A stretch of DNA of 64,000 nucleotides from NCBI RefSeq assembly GCF_013377085.1, contig NZ_JACAAX010000023.1:29312-93311 (forward strand), given 5' to 3'. The notes below the pieces were generated by a model. The model saw only the letters and a list, made by a program, of their open reading frames with translations. It did no database searches and was not told the DNA's origin. Both the position numbers and the translations under genes were made by a program. Of this stretch, positions 16,982 to 25,207 are shown piece by piece (the first letter of the stretch is position 1; each line of letters starts with the position of its first letter). Source of the stretch: Rhodoplanes sp. (lineage in GTDB: Bacteria; Pseudomonadota; Alphaproteobacteria; Rhizobiales; Xanthobacteraceae).

Positions 16982-17923
16982 TCAGGCCGCGACCGCCGCC
17001 AGCGGCTTCAGCGTGTAGCCGTAGGTCTTGTCGAGGCCGAGCTCCGAGATGATGCGCAAGCCCCTGGCGAGATGATCGGCGGCGAGTCCGGTGAGCGGCT
17101 TGCGCAGATCGCCGGCCGGCAGGCCGACCGCCTTCATCAGCGACTTCACCGCGACCGGGTTGATGGCCGAGTAGGTGAAGTGAAGGAGCGGCAGCATGCG
17201 CAGATAGGTCTCGCGGAAGTTCACGGCGTCGGAATAATCCTTCCACGGCGTCGAGATGGTGGCGATCTCGCGCGGCGCCACGTTGCCGGTCATGTTGGCG
17301 GTGCCGTGGCCGCCGAGGCTCATGGTCGGCACCACGAGGCCGAGATTGGGGCTGTCGCAGCACATCACGGCGACGTCGGGCTTGCCGGCCAGCACCTGCG
17401 CGACCTGGCCGACCCGGCCGGTCGACTCCTTGTGCACCACGTAGTTCGGATGCTTGAAGATGCGCAGCAGGCTGTCCCAGGAGAGGTCGCTCTTCACCCG
17501 CGGCGGATTGTTGTAGATGCCGAGCGGCAGATCGGTCGCGTCGGCGACGTCGAGGAAGAAACGCTCGATGTCGTCCTCGGGGGCGCAAATATAGGCAGGC
17601 GCCGCCAGAATGGCGCCGTCCGCGCCATTGTCCTTGGCGAACGTCACCATCGCGATGGTGGACTCGGTGTTGTTGCCAGTGCAGCCGAAGAAGATCGGCA
17701 TCTTCGGCGTCTTCATCTTCGCCGTCTCGACGATGATGGCCTTCTTCTCCTCGATCGACAGCATCGAGGTCTCGCCGGTCGAGCCCATGATCAGGATCGC
17801 GGCCGTGCCGTTGTCCTCATGGAATTTCAGCAGCGTGCGGAACGCCGCGAAGTCGACCGTGCCGTCCTTGTTGAACGGCGTGATCAGCGCGACGAACGAG
17901 CCGGCCAGCTTGGTCTTCGACAT
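16982..17923 (-). CDS. Dihydrodipicolinate synthase-family lyase (DapA/NanA/HypD superfamily)
   Basis: A 313-residue class I aldolase-type TIM barrel. GSTGE at 47-51 binds the keto-acid carboxylate. Tyr137 (in IYNNPP) and the Schiff-base Lys165 (in VVHKEST) match E. coli DapA Tyr133 and Lys161. The superfamily includes dihydrodipicolinate synthase, N-acetylneuraminate lyase, keto-deoxy-sugar aldolases and the pyrroline-hydroxycarboxylate deaminase of hydroxyproline breakdown. The DadA-like gene in the same operon makes a catabolic role, perhaps on an oxidised cyclic amino acid, more likely than lysine synthesis. CCGGAG lies just upstream of the ATG. It is the first gene of the operon; the BisC-like gene upstream reads the same way. 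Confidence 0.82.
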   Translation of the reverse strand: MSKTKLAGSFVALITPFNKDGTVDFAAFRTLLKFHEDNGTAAILIMGSTGETSMLSIEEKKAIIVETAKMKTPKMPIFFGCTGNNTESTIAMVTFAKDNGADGAILAAPAYICAPEDDIERFFLDVADATDLPLGIYNNPPRVKSDLSWDSLLRIFKHPNYVVHKESTGRVGQVAQVLAGKPDVAVMCCDSPNLGLVVPTMSLGGHGTANMTGNVAPREIATISTPWKDYSDAVNFRETYLRMLPLLHFTYSAINPVAVKSLMKAVGLPAGDLRKPLTGLAADHLARGLRIISELGLDKTYGYTLKPLAAVAA

Positions 17924-17956
17924 GGTGATCTCCGGAAGTCCTGATTGACGATGGTT

Positions 17957-20260
17957 TCACACCGGCGCGCTCGCGCGCGCAAGGGGCGGCGGATCGAAGG
18001 CCCGCACGGGTGGCGCGATCCCGACGAAACGCTCCACCTCGACGAGCGTCGACTGGGCGCTCGACCCTTGCGTGAGGCGCGAGGTGCCGATGTCGGGCGT
18101 CAGCACGTTGGGGTTGCCGTGAACGTCGAGGCCGTCACCGGCAGGCGACGGATCGAACCAGGCGCCGGTCGCCATCACGACGACGCCGCGGGCAAGGCCG
18201 GGATCGATCACCACCCCGGCGAGGCACGCACCCCGCGCATTGTGGACCCGCACCATGTCGCCGTCCCCGAGGCCGCGGCAGGCCGCGTCGTCCGGGTTGA
18301 GGCGGATCGGCTCACGCCCGTGAATTTTTCCCGCGGCCGAGACCGGCCCGGGATCGGTCTGGCTGTGCAGACGGCGCACCGGCTGGTTGGTGATCAGATG
18401 CAGCGGATGGCGCGCCGCCTCGGGCGCCCCCAGCCATTCGGCCGGCGGCAGCCAGGCGGGATGCGGCGGCGCGTCGTCGTAGCCGAAGGCCGCGACCGCC
18501 GCCGAGGCGATCTCGATCCGTCCCGAGGGCGTCGCCAAGCAATGGCGCTCCGGGTCCTGGCGGAACTCCTCGAACAGCACGAAGTCGCGCTTCGGCGGCG
18601 GCAGCTCGATGAATCCCTCGGCCCAGAACTGCTGGAACGACGGCAGCTCGATCGCGCGCGCCGCGGCGGCGGCGCGAAAGCCGTCATAGACCAGCCGGCA
18701 CCACGCCATCTCGTCGCGGCCTTCGGTGAAGGCCTCGGCATAGCCGAGCTTGCCCGCGAGCGCAGCGAAGATGTCCATGTCGTTTCGCGCCTCGCCGACC
18801 GGCGCGATGGCGCGATGCATGGCGAAGATGAAGGCGTCGCGCGAGGTGCCGCCGACATCGTTGCGCTCGAGCGGCGTCGTCGCCGGCAGCACGATGTCGG
18901 CATGGCGCGCCGTCGGCGTCCACCACGACTCGTGCACCACGATGGTCTCGGGCTTCTGCCAGGCGCGCTGCAGACGGTTGAGATCCTGGTGGTGATGGAA
19001 CGGATTGCCGCCCGCCCAATAGACCAGGCGCACGTCCGGATAAGTCAGCGCGTGGCCGTTGAACTCATAAGACCCGCCGGGATCCAGCAGCATGTCGGCG
19101 ACGCGGGCGACCGGGATCGCCAGCTTGGCCGGATTGGGCGGCGTCGCGGTCTCCGGTCCCGGCATCGCGGTGCGCGGCAGGCCGGTGCCGTGGATCGAGC
19201 CGTGGCCGAAGCCGAAGCCCTCGCCCGGCAGACCGATGCCGCCCAGCATCGCGGCGAGCGTGATCAACCCCCAATAGGGCTGCTCGCCGTGATGGGCGCG
19301 CTGCAGCGACCAGGTCGCCGTCATGTAGGTTTTCTGCGACGCGGCGCGGCGCGCCAGATCGACGATCGTGTCGGCCGGCACGCCGCAGATTTTTTCGGCC
19401 CAGTCGGCCGTCTTGGCGACACCGTCGCTGCGACCCGTCAGATAATCGGCGAAGGTCTCGAAGCCGGCGCAGTAGCGTGCCAGGAAGGCCGCATCATGAC
19501 GGCCTTCGACAAGCAGCGTGTGGGCCATGCCGAGCATCATGGCGACGTCGGTGTTGGGCCGGATGGGGATCCACTCGGCGTCCAAGAACTCCGGCGCGTC
19601 GGCCTTCATCGGGCTGACATTGACGAACGCGATCCCGGCGGCGCGGGCGCGGCGCAGCCACGTCTCGGTGTCGTGCGAGCCGACGCCGCCGGAGCCGACC
19701 TGGCTGTTCTTCAGGGCGAGGCCGCCGAAGGCGATCATCAGCCGGGTGTTGGCGATCACGCTGTTCCAGTCGGTGGCGCGGCCCGTCACCGGCTGGAACG
19801 TGCCGAGCACATGCGGCAGCAGGAACTGGGCGGTGCCGAACGAGTAGTTGGAGAGCTGGTCGACGAAGCCGCCGCCGAGCGCCAGGAAACGCCGTACCAG
19901 CGTGCGGGCGTGATGCACGCGGCCCGCCGACGACCAGCCGTAGGAGCCGCCGAACAGTCCCGCCGGCCCGTGCGTCTCCCGCACCCGCGAAATCTCACCG
20001 GCGACCAGATCCAGCGCCTCGTTCCACGACACCTCCCGGAATGCGTCGTGGCCGGTGCGCGGCCGCCCTTCGCGAAATCCTTCGCGCACCGCCGGCCGGG
20101 CGATGCGCAGCGGCGAGTGCACCATCTCCGGAATGGCGGCCAGCATCGGCGAGGGCGCCGGGTCGCGGGCGAAGGGCGCGCAGCGGACGACGCGGCCGTG
20201 CTCGACCGTCGCCGTGAAGGCGCCCCAGTGGGACAGCGAGGGGATGCGTTCGGGGGTCAT
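17957..20260 (-). CDS. BisC/TorA-type molybdopterin-guanine-dinucleotide oxidoreductase
   Basis: A 767-residue DMSO-reductase-family enzyme without an N-terminal iron-sulfur domain or Tat signal, hence cytoplasmic like biotin sulfoxide reductase BisC. SYGWSSAGRVHHA at residues 106-118 carries the Ser Mo-ligand region. LVYWAGGNPFHHHQDLNRL and DIVLPATTPLERNDVG are cofactor-binding blocks, and the C-terminal domain includes ITNQPVRRLHSQTDPGP. It would reduce S- or N-oxides, for example biotin or methionine sulfoxide, or oxidise an N-containing substrate; the exact one is not visible. The stop lies 33 bases upstream of the lyase gene, so it may head the same transcript. The opposite strand is open for 858 codons only as a shadow. 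Confidence 0.9.
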   Translation of the reverse strand: MTPERIPSLSHWGAFTATVEHGRVVRCAPFARDPAPSPMLAAIPEMVHSPLRIARPAVREGFREGRPRTGHDAFREVSWNEALDLVAGEISRVRETHGPAGLFGGSYGWSSAGRVHHARTLVRRFLALGGGFVDQLSNYSFGTAQFLLPHVLGTFQPVTGRATDWNSVIANTRLMIAFGGLALKNSQVGSGGVGSHDTETWLRRARAAGIAFVNVSPMKADAPEFLDAEWIPIRPNTDVAMMLGMAHTLLVEGRHDAAFLARYCAGFETFADYLTGRSDGVAKTADWAEKICGVPADTIVDLARRAASQKTYMTATWSLQRAHHGEQPYWGLITLAAMLGGIGLPGEGFGFGHGSIHGTGLPRTAMPGPETATPPNPAKLAIPVARVADMLLDPGGSYEFNGHALTYPDVRLVYWAGGNPFHHHQDLNRLQRAWQKPETIVVHESWWTPTARHADIVLPATTPLERNDVGGTSRDAFIFAMHRAIAPVGEARNDMDIFAALAGKLGYAEAFTEGRDEMAWCRLVYDGFRAAAAARAIELPSFQQFWAEGFIELPPPKRDFVLFEEFRQDPERHCLATPSGRIEIASAAVAAFGYDDAPPHPAWLPPAEWLGAPEAARHPLHLITNQPVRRLHSQTDPGPVSAAGKIHGREPIRLNPDDAACRGLGDGDMVRVHNARGACLAGVVIDPGLARGVVVMATGAWFDPSPAGDGLDVHGNPNVLTPDIGTSRLTQGSSAQSTLVEVERFVGIAPPVRAFDPPPLARASAPV

Positions 20261-20348
20261 CGGCTCGGGGTCGGGGGTTCGCGGGGCTCGGTCCCGCGGG
20301 CTATTCGGCCCGCGGAGATGGGGCGCGACTGTGGATCAGCCCCGGTCG

Positions 20349-21062
20349 CTAAGCAACCAGGGCCGCGCTTCTCGCGAGTGCGAAATCGACGGCGGCATCG
20401 GCATGCAGGAAGGTCGAATCGAACACCGGCAGGTCGCAATCGTCCTGCCCGATCAACAGGCCGATCTCGGTGCAGCCGAGAATCACGGCGTCGGCGCCCT
20501 TTGCCTTTCCGCGCGCGATGACATCACGGAATTTCTCACGCGAGGTGTCCTTGATCACGCCGCAGCACAGCTCGCCAAAAATCACGTCGTGCACCATGGG
20601 GCGGTCGTCGGCGTCGGGGATCAGCGCCTCGATGCCGAAGCGGCTGCGCAGGCGGGCGCGGTAAAATTCCTCTTCCATGGTGAAGCGTGTGGCGAGCAGC
20701 AGCGGCCGCGTGATCCGACGGTCCTTCAGGGGCGCCGCCGTGGCGTCGACGATGTGGAGGAGCGGCACCGAAATGGCGCGCTGCACGTCGTCGGCGAGCT
20801 TGTGCATGGTGTTGGTGCAGATCAGCACGCAGCCGGCGCCGGCCCGCTCGAGATCGCGACCGATGCCGGCGAGCACGCGCGACGCCTCCGCCCAGGCCCC
20901 CGAGCGTTGCAGCGTGACGATCTCGTCGAAATCGACCGAACGCATCAGCACGTCGGCGGAGTGCAACCCGCCGAGGCGCTCGCGCACCTGCTCGTTGATC
21001 CGCCGGTAGTACACCGCAGTGCTCTCCCAGCTCATCCCTCCGATCAGCCCGATGGTGCGCAC
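20349..21062 (-). CDS. Aspartate/glutamate racemase-family protein (YgeA/RacX-like)
   Basis: A 237-residue cofactor-independent amino-acid racemase. The two catalytic cysteines are Cys82 (LICTNTMHKLA) and Cys197 (ILGCTEIGLL), and the N-terminus TIGLIGGMSWESTAVYY is standard. The GTG start at 21062 is supported by GAGGAGG seven bases upstream. Members interconvert L- and D-amino acids, often broadly. Its position between a DadA-like dehydrogenase region and an Lrp-type regulator suggests it feeds D-isomers into catabolism. It is divergent from the Lrp gene across a 171-base gap that probably holds both promoters. Confidence 0.88.
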   Translation of the reverse strand: MRTIGLIGGMSWESTAVYYRRINEQVRERLGGLHSADVLMRSVDFDEIVTLQRSGAWAEASRVLAGIGRDLERAGAGCVLICTNTMHKLADDVQRAISVPLLHIVDATAAPLKDRRITRPLLLATRFTMEEEFYRARLRSRFGIEALIPDADDRPMVHDVIFGELCCGVIKDTSREKFRDVIARGKAKGADAVILGCTEIGLLIGQDDCDLPVFDSTFLHADAAVDFALARSAALVA

Positions 21063-21161
21063 GCCCAGCCTCCTCGCATTTCGCAATGACCAGAGGAGTT
21101 TACGGCGGATCGCCAGCATGCGGAGCGCAAAGTCGTGCGCCTCTGGGCCTAAACTGGCAAT

Positions 21162-21178
21162 GCAATTCGACGGATTGC
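21162..21178. promoter_or_regulatory. Inverted repeat GCAAT-N7-ATTGC, candidate Lrp/AsnC operator
   Basis: A perfect 5-bp inverted repeat (GCAAT, 7 bases, ATTGC) in the gap between the divergent racemase and Lrp genes. AT-rich DNA follows at 21180-21205. Position and symmetry suit autoregulation by the Lrp-type product, but short arms like these can arise by chance. Confidence 0.35.
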
Positions 21179-21233
21179 GTGATAAAAGAAATACGATTCC
21201 AATAATCGGTCTGCTCAGGAAACAGGCATCTCG

Positions 21234-21707
21234 ATGGACCGGATCGACCAGAAAATCCTCGACCTTCTGCAGGCCGACGCCACCCTGCCCATCGCCGCCG
21301 TCGCCGAGAAGGTCGGCCTGAGCGCGGCGCCGTGCTGGCGCCGCATCAAGAAGCTCGAGGACGACGGCGTCATCCAGCGCCGGGTCGCGCTGGTCGACCG
21401 CCGCAAGGTCAACGTGCCGATGACCTTGTTCGTCTCGGTGCGCACCACCCGTCACGCGATGGAATGGGTCGACGACTTCCGCCGGATGATCGCGGACATT
21501 GCCGAGATCGTCGAGGTGTGGCGGCTGACCGGCGACGTCGACTATCTGCTGCGCATCGTCGTGCCCGACATCGACGCCTACGACGCCGTCTACAAGCGGA
21601 TGATCGACCGCGTCGAGCTCGCCGACGTCTCCTCCGCCATCGCCATGGAGGAGCTGAAATACACCACCGCGGTGCCGACGGGCTACATCGGCAAGGCGCG
21701 GGGGTGA
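21234..21707 (+). CDS. Lrp/AsnC-family transcriptional regulator
   Basis: A 157-residue regulator. The N-terminal helix-turn-helix starts MDRIDQKILDLLQADATLPI and contains AAVAEKVGLSAAPCWRRIKKLE. The C-terminal RAM ligand-binding domain (residues 65-150) includes WRLTGDVDYLLRIVVPD. Such proteins sense amino acids and typically control adjacent catabolic genes. The divergent racemase is the obvious target and the DadA operon a possible one. AGGAAACAGG lies upstream of the ATG. Confidence 0.93.
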   Translation: MDRIDQKILDLLQADATLPIAAVAEKVGLSAAPCWRRIKKLEDDGVIQRRVALVDRRKVNVPMTLFVSVRTTRHAMEWVDDFRRMIADIAEIVEVWRLTGDVDYLLRIVVPDIDAYDAVYKRMIDRVELADVSSAIAMEELKYTTAVPTGYIGKARG

Positions 21708-21753
21708 GCCGATAGAGTAAGACAAGCGCCGCCCGCCCGACACGCGGCGTGAC

Positions 21754-21889
21754 ACCTCCCCCTGGAGGGGGGAGGTCGCCGAGCAAAGCTCGGCGGGAGG
21801 GGGTGATCGGCGAAGCCGGCGTTTGCGGCTTCACGCCACCTCGGTGCGCGCTGTCGCGCGCCCCGACCCTCCCCCTCCAGGGGAGGGTG
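21754..21889. repeat. Repeat family C copy 2
   Basis: A 136-bp copy from ACCTCCCCCTGGAGG to CCTCCAGGGGAGGGT, with the GATCGGCGAAGCCGGCGTTTGC core in the opposite sense to copy 1. It occupies the 198-base gap between the convergent Lrp and RidA genes. Confidence 0.75.
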
Positions 21890-21905
21890 AAAACGCGCGT
21901 TCACA

Positions 21906-22415
21906 TCACTTCAGCGGCACCATCGCGGTCACGTCGATCTCGACCAGCATGCCGGGCCAGGCGAGCTGGTTGATGTTGAGGAAGGTGTGGGCCGGCAGCG
22001 GCTGGCCGGCGAAGGCCTCGGTGCGGCACGGGCCGTAGAGCGGCTGGAAGCGGATGTCGGTGACATAGGTGACCATCTTGACGACGTCGCCCATCGTCGC
22101 GCCGTTCTTCGCCAGCGCCGACTTGATCTTCTCGTAGGCGTATTTGCACTGGCCCGCGAAATCGCCGGGGTGCCGGATGGTGCCCGGCTTCGCCTCCTCG
22201 TCCTCGGCGCCGATGCCGGCCAGGAAGATCGTCTTGGCCGGGCCCGTCACGGTGACGGCTTCGGAGAAGCGGCCCTTGGTCCAATCGGCATAGTTGTAGG
22301 TCTTCTTCTCGAAGGCGGGCGGCGTCGCGGCAGGCGCGGTCTGGGCCTGCGCCACTCCGGCGAGAGCGAGGGCGAGGGCGAACAGCACGGCAGGAACGGC
22401 AGACAGGTTCGGCAT
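21906..22415 (-). CDS. Exported RidA (YjgF/UK114)-family protein
   Basis: A 169-residue protein. Residues 1-27 form a signal peptide (VPAVLFALALALAGVAQAQ). A RidA-fold domain follows, with TIFLAGIGAEDE, the NGATMGDVVKMVTYVTDIRF block and a C-terminal AWPGMLVEIDVTAMV. Cytoplasmic RidA hydrolyses reactive imines released by amino-acid oxidation. In this protein the conserved RidA arginine position looks changed (the context is YGPCRTEAF), so activity is uncertain. The ATG at 22415 has GGAG at a good distance. Periplasmic location is inferred from the signal. The nearby D-amino-acid genes make an imine-related role attractive. Confidence 0.82.
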   Translation of the reverse strand: MPNLSAVPAVLFALALALAGVAQAQTAPAATPPAFEKKTYNYADWTKGRFSEAVTVTGPAKTIFLAGIGAEDEEAKPGTIRHPGDFAGQCKYAYEKIKSALAKNGATMGDVVKMVTYVTDIRFQPLYGPCRTEAFAGQPLPAHTFLNINQLAWPGMLVEIDVTAMVPLK

Positions 22416-22512
22416 CGTCGGCTCCAAAAATGTCGACGCGGAGCGCGTCGGGGGCGCAGCACCCGAGCAAGAACGATGCCTGGAGTCCAGGCGAACCGGC
22501 GGGACTCGACCT

Positions 22513-23532
22513 TTACGCGAGCGCGAGCAGCCCTGCCGTCACCACCACCAGGATGACGACCGTGGTCACGCTCACGGTGACCAGATGCCGCCAGCCGAGC
22601 ATCCGCATGGCGGCGAGCGAGGTGCCGAGCCCGAGCGCCGAGATGGCAAGCAGCAGCATGGCATTGGTGAGCGCGACCAGCACATCCTTCACGACCGCAT
22701 AGGCCGGCGCGATCGCACTCATGCCGGGCGCGACCGTGTTGACGACGCACAGCGCGAGAAACACCAGGGCGAACCCCGGCACGGGTGCCTTGGCGCTGCC
22801 GGGCGCCGCCTTCACCATCCACCAGCCGATGGCGAGGATCATGGGCAGCAGCAGGAACACGCGAAACAGCTTGACGATCACGGCCGTGTTGCCGACCGGC
22901 TCGGACACTGCATAGCCGGCGCCGACCACCTGGGCGACGTCGTGGATGGTGCCGCCGAGCAGGATGCCGGTCGCATGCGCGTCGAGGCCGAGCCCGCTCG
23001 CCAGCGGCGGATAGACCACCATGGCGAGCGTCGAGAGCGCGTTGACGGCGACCACCACGAAGGCGATGTCGGCCTCGCGGCCCGGATAGGGCGGCACCAC
23101 GGTGGCCGTCGCCAGCGTCGCCGAGGCGCCGCACACGGCCGTGCCGGCGCCGGCGAGCGCGCCGAAGCCGGGCGCCATGCCCATCAGCCGGGCGCAGACG
23201 AAGCCGGCCACCACGGTCACGGCCATGGCGACCACCACCAGGGCGGCGGACGAGAGACCGAGCGCGGCGATGTCGCCGAGCGCGATGCGCAGGCCGAGCA
23301 GCGCGACCGCCCAGCGCAGGATCGTCTTCACGCACAGGACGAGGCCGCCCTGGAAGACCGGACGGGCGGCGACGCGGTTCAAGGCGATGCCGATCAGCAG
23401 CGCCAGCACCATGGCCGGGATCGGCGCGACACGGGCGACCAGCGGGGCCGCCGCAACCGCGGCGACAGCGACCACGGCCGACAATGCGACGCCGGGCACG
23501 GCGCCGCGCAGCCACGCCACCACGGGCGTCAT
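22513..23532 (-). CDS. YeiH-family (UPF0324) putative sulfate/sulfonate exporter
   Basis: A 339-residue membrane protein with about 10-11 hydrophobic helices. Family landmarks are LGLRIALGDIAALG, AGTAVCGASA near residue 130 and GGTIHDVAQVVGAGYAVS. The family is annotated as putative sulfate exporters, linked in some bacteria to sulfite released from sulfonates such as taurine; direct proof is thin. The gene stands alone on the minus strand, with a candidate promoter about 135 bases upstream. The RidA gene downstream is separated by about 100 bases. Confidence 0.85.
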   Translation of the reverse strand: MTPVVAWLRGAVPGVALSAVVAVAAVAAAPLVARVAPIPAMVLALLIGIALNRVAARPVFQGGLVLCVKTILRWAVALLGLRIALGDIAALGLSSAALVVVAMAVTVVAGFVCARLMGMAPGFGALAGAGTAVCGASATLATATVVPPYPGREADIAFVVVAVNALSTLAMVVYPPLASGLGLDAHATGILLGGTIHDVAQVVGAGYAVSEPVGNTAVIVKLFRVFLLLPMILAIGWWMVKAAPGSAKAPVPGFALVFLALCVVNTVAPGMSAIAPAYAVVKDVLVALTNAMLLLAISALGLGTSLAAMRMLGWRHLVTVSVTTVVILVVVTAGLLALA

Positions 23533-23666
23533 CGCGCGAAACGGTTGCAGGAACGCCCGGACGCGGGCGACGCCTCGGTGCCGGCTGTGAGCAAGAGCCA
23601 GTCCTCGTCGTGGCGGGGAGAGCGACGGTGGGCGGCGCCTCGCGGGCGACGCATGCAGGACTTTGC

Positions 23667-23695
23667 TTTTAACGGACCGGCGCGACGCCCGTCAA
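23667..23695 (-). promoter_or_regulatory. Candidate sigma-70 promoter for the YeiH-family gene
   Basis: On the minus strand TTGACG (23695-23690) is followed after exactly 17 bases by TTAAAA (23672-23667). It would leave a 5' leader of about 130 bases before the ATG at 23532. The -35 box is strong and the -10 box moderate. Confidence 0.4.
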
Positions 23696-23741
23696 CGCGG
23701 CCGGTCGGGCGGCGACAGGCGACCGCGGATGACGGCCACGA

Positions 23742-24284
23742 TCAATTCGGCAGCAGGCGCTCGACCATGTCGCGGCACTCGCCACAGACGCCGTAGCTGA
23801 CCGCGATCGGAATTGCCGGCAGGTCGTCGAGAGTCGCCGCCTCGCACCACACGCCGTCGCGCAGGAGACGGTTGCAGGTGCTGCAGCGGAACAGCATGCG
23901 GCCGCGCGGCACGCCGCTCGCCGAGAACCGCAGCGGCGCCGCGAGCGGCAGCGGCACGGTCCGCAGCAGCCGGTAGGCCAGCAGAATCCCCTCGCCCGGT
24001 TCGGGCTCAACCGTCATCTCCATGTGGCGCTCGCGATCGGGTGAATCACAGCGGAACGGCAGCACGACGGAGCGGCCGGCATGGCGGACCCGCCACAGCA
24101 CGGTGTCCAGGAGCGCGCGCGTCGGCTCGCCGCCGACATGCACGAACAGATCGGTGCCGAGCACCCGCGCCGCCACGACGGCGGCGCCGTCGTTGTCGAG
24201 GGCAAAGCGGTCCCAAGCCCCACCCACTCCGACGATTCGATTTCGCTGGTCGAGGCGGCAGAACAGTGCGTCCGGTTCCGTCAC
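23742..24284 (-). CDS. Uncharacterised protein with a C-terminal zinc-ribbon-like CxxC pair
   Basis: A 180-residue protein of no family I recognise. The GTG at 24284 is chosen because GGAGGG lies 5 bases upstream; an open frame reaches 24407 without a better signal. The N-terminal part (DALFCRLDQRNRIVGVGGAW) looks like a small PAS-like or sensor fold. The C-terminus has CSTCNRLL and, about 30 residues on, CGECRDMVERLL, which together could bind zinc. It is divergent from modBC with a 224-base gap. A PAS-plus-zinc arrangement would suit a signalling or redox-sensing role, but that is inference. Confidence 0.6.
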   Translation of the reverse strand: MTEPDALFCRLDQRNRIVGVGGAWDRFALDNDGAAVVAARVLGTDLFVHVGGEPTRALLDTVLWRVRHAGRSVVLPFRCDSPDRERHMEMTVEPEPGEGILLAYRLLRTVPLPLAAPLRFSASGVPRGRMLFRCSTCNRLLRDGVWCEAATLDDLPAIPIAVSYGVCGECRDMVERLLPN

Positions 24285-24508
24285 GTCGCCCTCCGATGCG
24301 GCGACTGCGCTCGCAGCCGGTAATGTCGGTTGGATGGAGCCCCGACGCAACCCCGGTCTATGCCGGCATAAGCCGGCGGCCGGGCTTGGCAGTCGAGCGG
24401 CCGCCACGCTATATTCGTACCGCTACAGCATCACGCCCGCCTCCGTCCCCGGATGGCGACCGACCCAGGATCCCGAATGCGGACGAGTTCGAGCGCCGGC
24501 GTGCGGCC

Positions 24509-25207
24509 ATGATGGACCTGTCGCCCGAGGAGCTGACCGCCGTCCATCTGTCGCTCCGCATCGCCGTCGTGGCGACGCTCGCCAGCCTGCCGCTCGGCGT
24601 CCTGGTCGCCTATGGGCTGGCGCGCTGGCGCTTTCCCGGCAAGGTGCTGATCGACGGGCTGGTGCATCTGCCGCTGGTGCTGCCACCGGTGGTCACCGGC
24701 TATGTGCTGCTGCTGCTGTTCGGGCGGCGCGGGCCGATCGGCGCGTTCTTGGCCGAGACCTTCGGCATCGTCTTCTCGTTCCGCTGGACCGGCGCGGCGC
24801 TCGCCTGCGCCGTGATGGGCTTTCCCCTCATGGTGCGCGCCATCCGCCTGTCGATCGAGGCGATCGACCGGCGGCTCGAGGACGCCGCCGGCACGCTCGG
24901 CGCCAACCGGGGCTGGACCTTTGCGCTGGTGACGCTGCCGCTCGCCTTGCCCGGTCTGATGGTCGGCTCGATCCTGTGCTTCGCCAAGGCGCTCGGCGAG
25001 TTCGGCGCCACCATCACGTTCGTGTCGAACATCCCGGGCGAGACGCAGACCATCTCGGCGGCCATCTACACGCTCACCCAGAGCCCGACCGGCGACGCCG
25101 GCGCGCTGCGCCTCACCCTCGTGTCGATCGTCATCGCGCTCGTCGCCCTGGTCCTGTCGGAGGTCGTGCAGCGTCTCGCCAACCGCAAGCTGGCGCAGTT
25201 CGAATGA
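24509..25207 (+). CDS. modB: Molybdate ABC transporter permease ModB
   Basis: A 232-residue permease with five to six membrane helices. The EAA loop is LEDAAGTLGANRGWTFALVT, followed by the ModB-typical FAKALGEFGATITFVSNIPG and ETQTISAAIYTLTQ. Start at ATG 24509 or 24512; the long in-frame extension back to 23813 is antisense to the neighbouring gene. The stop overlaps the modC start by four bases (ATGA), indicating translational coupling. The expected periplasmic molybdate-binding protein gene (modA) is not adjacent. A CGCTATAT motif at 24407-24414 in the upstream gap resembles one half of a molybdate-box (ModE) site, with no clear partner half. Confidence 0.92.
   Translation: MMDLSPEELTAVHLSLRIAVVATLASLPLGVLVAYGLARWRFPGKVLIDGLVHLPLVLPPVVTGYVLLLLFGRRGPIGAFLAETFGIVFSFRWTGAALACAVMGFPLMVRAIRLSIEAIDRRLEDAAGTLGANRGWTFALVTLPLALPGLMVGSILCFAKALGEFGATITFVSNIPGETQTISAAIYTLTQSPTGDAGALRLTLVSIVIALVALVLSEVVQRLANRKLAQFE

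Noticed and set aside
16982..17923. Calling the DapA-family gene dapA for lysine synthesis
   Set aside because: Catalytic residues are shared by the whole superfamily, and the context is catabolic rather than biosynthetic, so no symbol is given.
17945..20521. 858-codon plus-strand open frame opposite the BisC-like gene
   Set aside because: It is a shadow of the conserved molybdoenzyme, with low-complexity Arg/Ala-rich composition and no ribosome site.
24407..24431. Full ModE molybdate box upstream of modB
   Set aside because: Only one half-site (CGCTATAT) is present; the second half is not recognisable, so it is not listed as a regulatory feature.
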